Source: Fagopyrum homotropicum (lineage: Eukaryota; Streptophyta; Magnoliopsida; Caryophyllales; Polygonaceae). From it: 64,000 bases of DNA. Location of the stretch: the NCBI GenBank assembly GCA_033239125.1, contig BSWB01000001.1, positions 21,479,501 through 21,543,500 on the forward strand, read 5' to 3'. The translations under genes and the position numbers were made by a program. Position 1 is the first letter of the stretch. Every line of letters starts with the position of its first letter. A model generated the notes under the pieces. It did not search any database and was not told the origin of the DNA. It saw nothing but the letters and a program-made list of their open reading frames with translations. Shown piece by piece: positions 48,436-61,380 of the stretch.

Positions 48436-51201
48436 TGTAACACCCCGAATCCGCGGGACTCGGGATGCTACGGGTTGGGACCTCACAATGGGTCCCGACC
48501 CTTAGCCTGACAACAATTTCACCGGATCTTGCAACAAGGCACAAATAAAGGCCAAAACCGAAATACATTTTCATGCAATGTTATGAAACCCGACAATAAA
48601 AGAAAAGAAAGACTTCAGCCGTCCTTACAACAACATCAACATAATATATAATAACAACAATACAAGGACTCCAAAACCCAACTCAACTTAAGATGTACGG
48701 AACCCCGGCTGCCCACTCCTCCGGATCACTCGGCCACTTCCTATCCTGCACATCAACTACAACAATCGGTATAAAACCGTTAGCTCACATTCTAGGCATT
48801 ATAAGAATAATATGGCACAAACACACATAGGAACACAAACACACAACATGCTCATAAACATACACATCCGTTACTTATTATCTTTTTAGGTTATTCCATA
48901 TCTAATCCATTCGTTCAAGTGTGACACGAGAGTCTTATAACTCTCGCCTCTGTCCCCGTGTAACCAACAGTAGTGTGGCGGCGCCCAACCCGTATACCCT
49001 GAGGGAGTGATGAAGAAGCCCGCCCGTATACCGTGTATGGCCTGGTCGCAGAGATCCCCCCAGTCTCCCTCGGGAAACTGAGCGGTGATGTCACCGCCCG
49101 ATAATAATAATAGTAGTAGCGATGGGCCAATAAATAAGGTCAAGTAAATCCTAATCCATTTTCATGCTTAAAAACGGTAAACACACACCACCATATATAT
49201 CCAAATAAGGCATAAAAGCGGCTAAGTAAGTCCGAGGACTTACCTCGTCTCAAAGCTAAACGAAACCGATGTCGCTCTCCGAAGGAATATAACCTAAGTA
49301 TGTTCAAGACAAGACACGATAATCAATAACTAACCGATAAGCTAGAAGCCTCGGGCTTCTAGTCTCCCAAAACTTATATGAGGTCACACCCTAGCATGCT
49401 AGGTCTAACATCTAATCTCGAAGATCGTCCTAAGATCGTACCAAACATAACTCGACAAAATCTCATAAACTATCCAACAACCCTACACGGTTCAAGGCCA
49501 CTACTTGGCATTTGCCCTAAGTTATGCTAGATCCAACCTAGCATGATTCTACCACTAAATAATACTATATCGAGAAAGAGGCACTCACACAAAGTCGATG
49601 GCGGAGGACGATCTATGGATGTGGAGAATGGATTCGTTGGTCTTTACCGGGCGCTTCCGGGCCTAAACCAAAGCTAAGGAAATTTAGCTTATATGCTAAA
49701 TTTGATTTTAAATCTATATAATATATAACTCAAAGGTAAAACTCGTTTTTCAAATGTCAACTTTAAAGTCACGTAGTTAAAATCCAAGGTTAAAACAATA
49801 AGAATATTGTCCGGGACAAAATATACGATTATATAAATTAAGATGCGTTAAAATCCTTAAATAACTTTCCCGGCACAATATGGTACTCAAGAAACTCGAC
49901 CAATTTCCAAAAATAACTTTGGGCCAAATCTGTAATTTATTCACAAGGGCAAATCTGCACATTTTCAAAACATAGGGCCAAAATTGAAAATATATGTATC
50001 AGCAGGGCATAATTGTTTCATCTCAAAAATCTGGGTAGAAACTGCAATTACAAAGTAGTGGGTCACAATTGTAATTATACCGAAAAGAGGGGAGTCCCGA
50101 TTTAATTAATCACAAGGGTTTCTTTTTCACCATTTGAACGAGCCGTATCGCTGGAGAAGAGAAAACAGGGGCGGCGGCCATGGCTTCAGGCGGCAGGGTG
50201 AGGCAAGCAGGCGCGGCGGGGCAAGAAGGCGCGACGAGGCTGGGTTGGGCTCCTCTCCGGCGAGTTGCACAGAGGCGGCGGCTCTCACTCATCCTAGCGG
50301 CGGTCATTGGAGATGTGCAAGGTCTGCGGAGGAGAAGCAAGGAAGGAGAAGGCGGTGAGAGGCTGAGCAGGGTGGGTCTGTTCGAGGTGGTGGTGCAGCA
50401 AGGCGGAGGAGGAACGACACAAGGTGTGGCTCTTCGGCGTGGCTTCGATTTCCGGAGGCTAGATGCAGCAGGTCCCGCCGTGCTTCTCGGCGACCAGTCG
50501 AACGCGGGACAAAAGCTGTGAGGCTGTGGTGAGTCATTTTGCAGAGATGGAGGAACCAAAGGGGAAGAGAGCTCCGATCCGGTGGGCTGGAGTCGAGAGA
50601 AGGCCGACAGGGTGACACATTGAAAGAGATGAAGGGGAAGGCTAGTGTAGCTGGAGGGAGATGGATGAGATGCAGGGGGGACAGGCCACTCTTCTGCTCG
50701 GGAAGATGAAGCAGAGAAGAGGTTGAGAGTTTGAGAGGTTGAGGAGAGAGCGGTTGAGTCACGAGAGTGTCTTGCAGGGGAGAGTTGCACACTACAGTAG
50801 GCGGTACCAGGGGCAACGAGGAGTCGGGTATGAGAGGTCAGGGAGAGAAGAGGTCAGGCTAGGCTGTCCATCAGCCATAGAGAGAGAGAGGGGCAAGGAA
50901 AGAAGACAGAAAGGAAAAGAAAAAAAAAGAAACTAGGAAAAGAAATGAGGAAGAAAAAGAAATAATAAAAGGATAGACTCGATTTCAAACATACGGAACG
51001 GGATTTTTGATTCGGAAGACCTCTTCAAAATTTTCCGAAAATTAATAAAAATACGGAATATATATATAAATTAAAATATATAAACTTATAAAATTAAATT
51101 TTCAATGTGAAAATACCCGTAGAAATATTTAGGTTAATAAATTATCGATAAAAGTCGAAAAAATAAAAATCGGAAACGCTCCCACTAAACGGGGCGTTAC
51201 A
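48436..51201 (-). repeat. Element C 5' LTR
   Basis: Same length as the left copy and nearly identical. Differences seen include 42411/48971 (GGAG or GTAG), 43757 (CTACGG or CTGCGG) and changes near 44213, 44343 and 44427. Confidence 0.9.
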
Positions 51202-52242
51202 CGTCCTGACTACTCGTCACGCACTCGGAGAGGGACCACAACTCAGTACGGTCCTACAAGGTGGCTGTCGCAGAGGGTCGAAGCTGGCTCGGTTGCTTGC
51301 CCTCCCACACGTTGCACCACCCTCCCTAGCTTGCTACTGCAGGATCCCGCAAGACCCACACTCTCTCGGTTAGCACGGGAAGAGGAGAGTAACAGAGGGA
51401 AGAGAGACAAAAGACTCACCGGTGCTGTGTCGATCGGTCCACTGTAGCAAGGGAGGAGGAGCACTGCTGGTGTCGACGGTAAGGCTGACGATGTCGCTGC
51501 TGGTGATCAAAGGCTACAAAGGTTCAGCGGAGGGGATGGAGTAAAACGGTTCACAAAGAGGGGTAGGGCGGTACCTTTTCGACTGTTCCGACTGGGCTCG
51601 AGGGGGCGGCACCAACGGTCCCTTGCTCCGTCGTCGTTGACGAGGCTAGCGTGCGACCGGGCTGGTGGCAGCAGCAGCAACTCCCCCTGTGTGCAGCAGC
51701 GTAAGCAATGGGTGGTGTAGCGGAGTTAGAGGAGAAGGGGTGAAGAGGGTTGCGCCGCCTTACCTACTACCAGGGTGTCGGCGGCGTTTGATCTCTCTCG
51801 GTGGTGGTCCGACGCCAGCAACTTGTCCTCGCCGTGCAACAAAAGATCGACAAGGGGATCTTTGGACTGGTTCGTTTGTGCAGCAGCTCTCGTAGATAAC
51901 GTACAATCGATTAGGTCAACGTTAGATTAGGTTAAGAAACAATTAGGTTAAACTAATTACAGGGGAGGTTAATGTATGGGTTGGGCTTGCTGAAAGGTTA
52001 TTGGGCCAGCTGTTGGGCCTGGTCATTAAATAAACAAATGAGCTGAAAGAATACTCGCTTTTCGCCCGAAATTGTTAAAAGTACGGGATTATTTAAGTTA
52101 TCATTTTATGTGAATCAAGGTCACATAAAATGATCGAATTTAATATCATGTTCTTTTATTTAAAAGAATTAAGGTTGGCGGATCGGAATTCGGTTTGATC
52201 AGGTATTAAACTAAGTTTAAATTTTACGGGTATGACATGATA

Positions 52243-53169
52243 CAACTACTAAAAGAGCACACTCAAGTCGGTTAACACGGTTTTGTTTTGTGTGTAGCAA
52301 ATGGTTAATTACAATGTTCTCACATCAATATTCATGATATTCATATATGTGGTTTTACTTTAATTTATTATAGTGATGATTCATGTTTCCTTATATCGCC
52401 TTTTTCATTATTTGCCAACAACAATCAATGTTGTTCCTCGTTTTACTTTTCAATATAACTCCCAACAAACATATTTTCCTCTTCCTTTTCAAGTTCTCTT
52501 TCTCCTTTAACTTAAAATATTAAGTAATTACCAATTTCCAATTCAGACGTAATCCATGCGAGCTCGACATTCGATTTACTTCAATTGACCCCGTCATCCT
52601 TGCGAGTTGCGAGTAGGTTTTAGAGTCATTTGATACTTGCTAGTAAATTATAAAAAAGATAGCAACCTATAACAAATTTAAATAGTTCAATAACCATACT
52701 TTGCTCAACATTAAAATATAATTTCGTGTTTTCAATTGTTGGTTCATTGTCATTCTAAACAATCTCTACAAACTACATATATTAAATTTACCAGTTTATT
52801 TTATAAATTCCATTTTATTAATTGTAAATTTAGGCTTAAATATTTATTTTATATTTAAAAATTTAATATATGCGGGACGGGACAGGCCTACCGAGATGAA
52901 GAAGTGAAGACTCTTATCCCGTACCGCAAACTTTATAGTGGGACAAAATTTATATTTTTTTGGATGAAAAACCACCGGGATTGGGCGGGGCTGGGATTTG
53001 CGGGATTTGTGCTCAACTTGCAGATAACTAATTTGTGTTGTTTAATGTTTTTTTGACAATAGAAAAACAAATTTGTGTTGTTTAATATGCTGTTTATAGT
53101 AGAAATAAACCAATTTGTTTTGTGTAACGTATTGTTGATAGTAAAAAAAACCTCTGTTTTCATGTTTAA
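52243..53169. other. Spacer right of element A; short tandem repeat at 53028-53160
   Basis: AT-rich, no gene seen. Around 52863-53010 there are GGGACGGGAC- and GGGCGGGGC-type blocks like those in small hAT repeats. From 53028 three imperfect copies of about 43 bp follow (AATTTGTGTTGTTTAAT... and variants). Confidence 0.55.
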
Positions 53170-53198
53170 CTAGTTTAGGACCCGTGCCTTGCACGGGT
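53170..53198 (-). mobile_element. Helitron-like 3' terminus
   Basis: On the minus strand, an 8-bp hairpin ACCCGTGC/GCACGGGT (53198-53180) with a 3-nt loop is followed by CCTAAACTAG, ending in CTAG at 53170 before a T. Hairpin plus CTRR before T is the Helitron 3' signature. The body would extend to the right; I could not find its 5' TC end. Confidence 0.5.
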
Positions 53199-54070
53199 AT
53201 TTGAAAAAATATATATTTATTTTGAGTACAATGATAATATACGTCAATATAAGTTGAGTATTAATTACCATGTAATTATTGAATGTACAATATAAAGACA
53301 ATAATTAAGTGGTCGATTCGTATCCAATTATATACTCAACGTTCATAATCACCCGTAGGCCGTAGAGACTTGGGGAGGTTAGAATGAATTTGAGTACTTG
53401 CTTATCTTCTACCGATACGGTTTCGTAAAACAAAAAAAAAATTACCAATTTAATTTTCATAAAAAATAATAGTCGTGAATTTACATTAAAATTTTTTATT
53501 ATTTTTCATAAGAAAAAAAGAATATACGGACTTTAAAAAAAATAGAGAGAGAGATTTATTTTAACCGAGTTTAAAATTTAAAAATAAACAAATTCATTCA
53601 ACAATTGATAAAAATTGAAAATTTTAGTTAAAATATGATGAATATTGTGGAAAATTTATGACCGGATTGATTTCGAAATAGACACAAAACCTAGCTACTT
53701 CATTAAGCCAAAAATTATACGTCAACTTAACCAAAAGGTCAAGAAATGCATGATTTATTTAATCTTCAAACTCTCTATTTATACAAGTTATCAAACTATC
53801 AGCCTTACTTGATAATCGATATGATTTTGAAAAATATTTAGCAACTCAAAAACAAAGCAGATATTAATCCATTATGAATAAAAACTATACTTCAACTTAG
53901 CCAAAAGACCAAGAAATATTATCAAACTATCAGCCTTACTTGATAATCGAGGTGGGATTGAAAATATTTCACAACCCACATAATATTAGGTCAACGACCC
54001 ACAAAACAATAGGCCAACGGCGCACAAACCAAGAATCGTATGATTTGTTTAATCTTCAAACCTCTATTTA
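53199..54070. other. AT-rich stretch with internal direct repeats
   Basis: No gene. Two blocks are each repeated: CTCTATTTATACAAGTTATC (about 53780 and 54062) and TATCAGCCTTACTTGATAAT (about 53798 and 53929). It may belong to the Helitron-like element ending at 53170. Confidence 0.45.
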
Positions 54071-56251
54071 TACAAGTTATCCGGAATTTTTATTCCGTCT
54101 AGTTCTGTTATAAACTCGATCTCAATCAGTTTATGCTTATCCGTCTACTTAGTTAGACATATTATCATAGGATTTATCATTTTATGTAGATTCCGTCACA
54201 TAAAATGATAGAATCTTTTGAATAATTTATCATTTTATGCAAACTACTTCCGCATAAAATGATAGAATTCTTAACCGATCTTAATCTATAATAGACTCCA
54301 TATCCGCCTAGTCCGTATATTTATGTGTCAGAATCTTGTCCAGCCAGAAACTCGCTAAATTAAGGAGCCCAGTCGCAGCCTAGTTTAGCCCATCTGTTAA
54401 CCGATATTTCAGCTCCAACGGATCCAGTTCTGCAGCCAGCTAGCCCAGCCCAGCAGCCCACTGTTTGCCTTGACTTCTCCAACGCAGCAACGCTAGCCCA
54501 GCAACTCAGAAACTTGCCCAACAGCTTGCCAGGGAGCCCAGCTTCTCAGCCCAGCAGCCGCCTGCTGCTTCTTCCAGTCCAGCGTCCATTCCAGCCCAGA
54601 AGAGATGCTGTTTCGCCTTCTCCAACTCAGCAACGCAGGCCAGTTACATGAAGATCTCAGCAGCCGTTACACGAGATTAATGCAGACAATCAAGGCTCCA
54701 CAAACTCAGCAATAACGCTTCATCCCTATCTTCATACCTCCATTCCGATTCTGAAAATCTTATCGCTCCAGCCATCTGCTGATCTCCTTCCTTCTCAGCG
54801 CAGTTCCTTCTCTTCTGTCTACGGATTTCAACAGCAACACGTAATCCTTACCTTTCTCTCCTGCTGAGATCGAACGATTGATACACTAGGTAAGCACCAG
54901 CACTTCCCTCTTTTGTTCCTATCGACTGAGTGTAATCAACCTTCCTGGATTGTTCTGGGCACGAACAGGAAGTACGTACAGCCTCCTTCATCGACTTCCC
55001 TACTGCAGTGCCAAGTAAGTGTAGCCGAACCATCATCCTCCCAAGTACATACCTAAACAGCCGAGTTTGACTTGTCCTAAACAAACTGCAGGGTCGGATT
55101 ACTCACTGGTAACTTAGATCACCTTCTGAGATCCGGGTAGCAAGGTCTGGGGAGTTTGTGAGCACAATAGCACTCCTAACCCACTGCAGCAAGGTAAGCC
55201 ATGTGCAGTAGAGTTTTGTTGCTTCCTTTACAACTAGGTTGTAGTGCCTCTAGCTCTCTTGATTCATAGTATTGTTTAGGTTTGTTGTAGTTCGGCCTTG
55301 AGCATTGTTAAGATAGTGATAGGTAGCTGCGGAAATTTATAAATAAAATGATAAACATAAGGGGCTGCTGTAAAATCCAATTTTGTTTCCTTTCAGCTTT
55401 TAGGTTATAAACTGCCTATCTTGTCGACCAATGATTGAACGTTTGGATAAAGATCCACCGTTGAATTTTGGATATGTTGTAGATAGATATATGTAGTTTA
55501 GCATATTAAAATTTGAGAAGAAATGAACGGTCGGATTAGAAATTATGAGCTCCCGAAGTTAGGTAGTTGAGCAGTTTTGGTAAACTTAAATTTTTGGTTA
55601 AGTATAGGAATAATAAGTGTAGTAGTCAACTTTGTGAATTTTTATAAAAATATCGGCTGAACAGTTTTGAGGTATTCTTCCTCCTAAGGTTAGATAGAAC
55701 CTCATAGATGATCTAGAGATTTAATTCGGAATTATTATAAGCCGTTACGAATTTTATATTTAGAACCGAAGTTAGACCTTTACGATCTTCCGGAAAATAG
55801 AAACATAGGAAAAATGTCAGTTTGGAACCAAACAAAATTTTAGGAGTTAGAATATGATTTCAGAACCTCAAATAGGAGTTTAGACTTGAATTCTAGATTT
55901 TCCGGGAATTTCGGGACCAAGGGTAAAATGGTCATTTTACCCTAAATTAACACTGTAACTAGTTATGTCTTAATACACTATTTAATCTTAGAAGTCTTAG
56001 ACTTCTAACTACGTGAGAGTGTGCTAATGCACGTATCGCCTTTGGCAGGCAACTGAGTTGCTACAGTTTACAGAGCGAGTGGTTTACAAAGAGTCGAGCT
56101 TTATATCAGGTAAGTCCTTTGGGCTTACTTAGCTGACTTCTAAATATGAGTATAAATGATGATGGTGGTGTGTGATTGAAATGTTTAGAGAGATAGGTTG
56201 TGATATATAATTACCGACCTATATTTTGGCCTAAGAGTAACGGGCGGTGGC
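54071..56251 (+). repeat. Truncated B-family LTR in opposite orientation, interrupted by element D
   Basis: The reverse complement matches B in order, for example the GTAACGGGCGGTGGC edge against 38357-38375 and GCTTACTTAGCTGACTTCTA against 38470-38495. Its GC-rich section is at 54350-54840. Two hairpins (54176-54209, 54229-54263) lie near its left end. The left terminal TG is missing or degraded, and the right end should resume beyond D, outside the window. Confidence 0.7.
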
Positions 56252-58380
56252 TGTAACACCCCGAATCCGCGGGACTCGGGATGCCACATTGGGCTAGGAT
56301 CTCACAATGGATCCTGACCCTAGCCTGACAACAAGTTCACTGGACCTTACAACATGGCACTGACAGATATAAAACAAATACATAAAACAGTATAAATTGT
56401 ACTACCCAAAGTAAACAACAACATAGCCGAGTATATAAAACGACATCCTCACATAGGAGGTACAAAAGATCATCCTCACGCAGGAGGGGAAACACAACAA
56501 CCCCAAACCAACCACCTAATGTACGAGAGTCCTCGGCCTGTCACCCTGCCAGATCACCCAGTAGCGCCTAACCTGTAAACATCTACAACACGGTATGAAA
56601 CCGTTAGCTAACCATACATATATGAGGTAATGCATAAGCACAAGCACAATCATGAAAGATAAACACATCAGCATGCTATCACACATTTACCCATTTATTA
56701 TCTTTATATAATAACCATTCACTCAAAAACCGTATATATATAGATAGATGAAAGTATGTGACACGAGGACCGATACATCCCCGCCTCTGAGTACAATGTC
56801 CAGATGTACGAGTATCGGTCACACAATCCGTGTACCCTATGGGAGTGGATTGCGCCCTTCTTGTAAACCAGTCTGGCCCGACATCAGAGAACCTCCCAGA
56901 CTCCACGGCGGGATGAAAGGGAAAGGTTATCACAGCCACGCAGTGGGGCAGTCAATAGAACATAGGTCGATAAAAACGACAACTCATGATATCATAGCAA
57001 ACATATAAAGCACACACCACTCATGCAAACACCCAATATAGGGATGGTAGCTAAGTAAGTCCTACGGACTTACCTCAACCTCGTACAAAATCAACCACGA
57101 TCACCTCTACATTGGAGGGACAACACGGCCTATAAAAAGGCATAAAGAGATATATCAACCTCTATTCATCAAAGGGGTCACACCTAGACCCAAAGGGATC
57201 CATAAGGATCATACTCAATCTATGAGCCTCACAACCAACTAAACCTCAATATCTCAACATAGCTCACAATTCCTCAAATCTCAAGGTAGTATCTAATCAA
57301 CATTCCTCAATCTCAATTTTAATCCTAATTTAATTAATTAACCTTTAATTAATTAATTAGATTTCGCCAGAATAACGTTTTGCCCGCAGGCAATTTCTAA
57401 ACCCCCTGTCATCAGATTTCATCAAACAAGAATCCATAATCACCAGAATAATATAACGACCATAATGGAATTTCTAATTATCCATTTTGACAAGCCTAAA
57501 GTCAATTTAGGTCAAATCGCAGTACGGAAAACGAATAAATTCATAACTTATTCGTTACTAACCCGATTGACGATCTGAAAGAAGATTCGGAATCACAACG
57601 ACGCAGGCTACGCATGGACAACATCAAAATCACCGGAATCTGAGTGACGGAACCGCCCTGGTGACATATATGCTCGACCAGACCTCCATATACTCGGAAA
57701 TGCAGAAACTCGGTACCGTTATGAAGAGAATGAAGAGAGGAATCCAGAAACTCAAACGGAATTGAAATCGGATTAAAAACGGAGAGTAGATCTGAGTTTG
57801 AAGGTTGAGAGAAATCAGAGCTTTTACGAGGAAACGTGAAATGAAATGAATTAATAAAGGATTTTCCGCTATTTATAGTGAAGACGATAATTATCCTTTA
57901 GTAAAGTCGATAATTATCCTTTAACCGATCCAAAGGCGGGTCGAACCTCTTTCTCCAAACTTCTCGAGATTGGAACATTAAATCTGGAATATTGTAGGGA
58001 TAATTATTACACAACTGCCTCGGAAAACGTGTATTCCTAAGCCGTCTTTCTTAGCCGTTAAGAAACGAAATAGCGACTCTTTTGGCCGTTTTGCCTCTCC
58101 ATGTTATTTCATATCTAAGACATATCCGATATCCTGATCATTTCTCTCAACTGCATTTTTATTAATTGGAGCTCCCAAATGCTCCAAATAACACCGGAGG
58201 GTAAAAATAATTACCCGGGGGAAAAAGTAAAAATTTTCCCAAACGTCCAAAATTACGCCAGGAACATAACGGTGGGACTCTTACTCATCACTTGCGAAAA
58301 CTTCGCGAGTTATATGTCAATTACTATGAACGATTAAGTTAATCAACATTAATTAGAATTCGGAAATTCTAGCTATTACA
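56252..58380 (-). repeat. Element D 3' LTR
   Basis: 2129 bp, plus-strand ends TGTAACACCCCGAATCCGCG and TAGCTATTACA. Within the 684 bp that overlap the right LTR I find four substitutions. Confidence 0.88.
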
Positions 58381-58417
58381 TCACACACCCCTTAAAAAAA
58401 GTTTCGTCCCGAAACTT
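58381..58417 (-). promoter_or_regulatory. Element D polypurine tract and palindrome
   Basis: Minus-strand purine run AAGGGGTGTGTGA against the LTR edge, next to AAGTTTCGTCCCGAAACTT (58399-58417). Confidence 0.75.
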
Positions 58418-58476
58418 GAACAATTCCCAAATCCTCTTGGACCCATACGCCGAGGTATAACTCTCACTCTTTCTAT

Positions 58477-58880
58477 CGGAGGTATCACATCTCCGTTCAA
58501 AAGATCACAACCTATAACAATCTATAACCTCAAGTATAAACATGGAGGAATCATCACTCCAGGAAACAGGGCCATAACGCTACCCAAAGGCGTAGAGGAA
58601 TCACGTCTCTCGCCATACCACATCACAAGGCATAGAGGAAGCACATCTCTAGCCAAAACATATCACATGTATAGAGGAAATACGTCTCTAGCCAACCCAT
58701 AAACATATATATCGCATGGAGGAATCACATCTCCATTGAACTATGTCCATCAAGGTAGCATGGAGGAAAGAACCATCTCCAGCTGAATCCTAATCCCACT
58801 CAAATAGCATGGAGGAAAGAACCATCTCCAGCTATAAATATGATCATACTCGGGTAGCGTGGAGGAAGTAATCATCTCCA
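58477..58880. repeat. Array of nine hairpins of the form nGnAG...CTnCn in element D
   Basis: Nine units of about 19-21 bp, spaced roughly 40-60 bp apart, each with a 4-5 bp stem around a GAATCACAT-like loop. Stem starts and ends: 58477/58495, 58543/58561, 58594/58610, 58633/58651, 58672/58690, 58716/58736, 58761/58781, 58810/58830, 58860/58880. Stems are CGGAG/CTCCG, TGGAG/CTCCA or TAGAG/CTCTA, so two pairs change together. The third unit keeps only AGAG/CTCT. Confidence 0.8.
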
Positions 58881-59173
58881 GCTATAGCATACATCACGCT
58901 AGCACATCAAGATCTACTAAGATCATAAATCACATCACAACTAGCATAGAATAACACATCAAGGCATATAAGCACATAAGCACATAAGAACAACATTCAT
59001 CAAGATAGCACTAAGATATACTCGTGCTCCCACAAATGGGTATGTCCTAACATATACTCTGGATAGTCCCTCAGGGCACTATCCTAAGTCTCTCACATAG
59101 CCTCTTCAGGTCTTCATCTCGACCATCATAACCTCAATATGAGAATGTCTTTCGAATGCAAGCGTTTCATATC

Positions 59174-59404
59174 TCATTCCAAGAATGTAATCGAATGCTC
59201 AATAAAAGTGTGGTCGGACTCAACCACCAAATCATCGTAACTCACAAGGTGTCTCGAGTCTGGTATATACTTCCTTAGTCGAGACATATGAAACATTGGG
59301 TGGATATTCTCTAATCTAAAGGCAAAGCTAAACATCATGCTACCTTCTCCGTACTGGTCGATCTCAAATAAACCATCATATTGGAAACTCAGTTCCCTTT
59401 CCAT
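59174..59404 (-). pseudogene. Element D integrase C-terminal fragment
   Basis: A 76-residue open stretch with chromovirus integrase tail blocks: ELSFQYDGLFEI, then HPMFHMSRLRKYIPD, then the HxxxYDDL and FIEH region. Further left on the minus strand, a KDILILRLWWSR-like block suggests the chromodomain-side tail. It is part of a decayed pol, not a gene of its own. Confidence 0.75.
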
Positions 59405-61230
59405 ATTAACACGTCTAACGTCTCGCAGCTGAGATACTTACAGCCGGACATGAACTCTCGCTTGAACTTTAGAGGTTAACGCCTCTTGTCTACATATAAT
59501 ATTTGGTGACTCTGTACAACCAACATTCTTCCTTTAATCATCGTTACTCGAACTATAAAATCCTGAGTCTCGTCAGGTGTTATTTCACTTCTACTGCTAG
59601 ATCACTTCTAGCATAAGGATATACGACATCTATGTTTATATATTGACTCATAGGGTCATCCCAAAAATATGCACGTCCTTCATTGTTATATAATAAACTC
59701 ATTAATGGAAGGTAATATAATCATCCACGTTTCCCATTCAACTTACAACTTATAATAGATCTTTAAGATCTAGATGATCCTCTCTAACTGACCATCGGTC
59801 AGTGGGTGAAGTGTAGTCATGAGGTACATACTCGTCCCCAAAGTAGTCTGAATCTGCTGCCTAAAATCTCAAAGTAAAACATCCATCTCAATCAGAAATG
59901 ATCGTTCTCGGTATACCATGGAGTCTCACTATTTGTCTAGTGTACTCCTCAGCCAATTCATTCACTAGCCACGTCCTTCTGATAGAAATGAAACGTGCTG
60001 ATTTTATTAATCTTTTACCAACAATCCAGATAACATCAAATCTTCTACTGGGTCACAATCCCATAATAAAGTCCATAGAGATGTCCTCCCAAATTCTACT
60101 ACCGCACTGGTAGTGGGTGGGGCTTATCTCTAGATAGGAAATACTCTATCTGGACCTGCTGACATGTCACACACTATATCACAAATCTGGTTATATCGGC
60201 TTCATACAATATAATCGTCTCATCTCGTGGTACATCTTACTCGTACCTGAATGTACTGAATAAGCGTACAATGGGTATACCATAATATTCTCTGTCTCCA
60301 TCTGCATCAGCAGGTATATAAAAGTGGTCATGACTCTTCATCAGTCCATCTACTCCCATGGAGAACTATGGTGCCTCAGTACGAGACATCCTTTCTCTAA
60401 ACCTTTTCAAGGCCGGGCAGGTCTCCTGCTTCTGTTGGACCTCATCCAACAGACCAGGTAGAACCTCTGAGGTATAACTGGGTATCCTCATCAAGGAACT
60501 GATTGTCTAACTCTAGCCAAGCTAGATCTCTCTGAAGCTGAGGCTGAACTATCAGTCTCACAATCATCTTCTCTTGGAGCGTTTTTCTGTTCAAGTTGTT
60601 GGCGACAACGTTCAACTTCTCTAAATAGTATGGAATCTCTGGGTTAAAGTCTTGATCAACTCGAGTCCTTAACGCTGGTGGTTATTCAACTCCGTTGCTA
60701 ACTCTAAATCAGGCGTCAGATAGTTCTCCTCACACGTCTTCAACTGTAGACCCACATATCCATAACTCCACTCCTCTGTATTAATATGCGTCTTAAACTT
60801 ACTTGGGATGTATCACCGTAAATCACGGGATCCCAAAAATCTTCTGACTATAACAAAATGGAAACAGAGGTCAAATGCCTCCTCAACTCTTCAAAACTTA
60901 GACACACTGCTTTCATCACGTAGTTATGGTGGTCTTCTCAAAAGACTCGCAAATGAATACGTAATCATATAAAATCCTTCCTCAAAGCATTGGTAGCAGT
61001 CGGATGAGCCGAGAAAACTACGTATTCCTTAATGTTCATCAGTATCTCCCATGGTACAACATACTAAATTATCGCCTGGTCAACCATGATCCCACTGGCG
61101 GAGACAACATGACCTAAAAAGGCTACCACTGGCATCTCAACTTACACTTAGAGAGCGTAGCATCAACTCTCTATCTCTCGAAATCTACAGAACGGTCTTC
61201 AGACGATCGGTCTACTATTCTCTACTATGA
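59405..61230 (-). pseudogene. Element D decayed middle pol region
   Basis: By position RNase H and the integrase core. No intact ORF, and I could not identify catalytic motifs by eye. Confidence 0.45.
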
Positions 61231-61380
61231 GAGTATACCGACATGTCATCAATGAAGTCCACCACCGACTAATCAAGGAAGTCGATGAAGATATTGTTCA
61301 TCAACTCCATAAAAACTACTAAAACATTCGTCAATCCAAATGACATCACTACAAACTCGTAGTGTCCATAACGGGTATGG
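61231..61380 (-). pseudogene. Element D reverse transcriptase fragment
   Basis: The minus strand reads RYGHYEFVVMSFGLTN, then VFMELMNN, then after an in-frame stop FIDDMSVYS. These are the conserved RT blocks around the catalytic Asp pair of chromoviruses. The copy is interrupted and not functional. Confidence 0.75.

Larger units (their letters stand above)
41867..51201 (-). mobile_element. Element C: young chromovirus-type LTR element without recognisable coding sequence
   Basis: LTRs 41867-44632 and 48436-51201, both 2766 bp, flanked by target duplication CGTCC (41862-41866 and 51202-51206). Polypurine side next to the left LTR and initiator-Met primer site next to the right LTR give minus orientation. 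By eye I find seven substitutions between the LTRs. The 3.8-kb internal region has no ORF with family features. Inserted in the 5' LTR of A. Confidence 0.9.
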
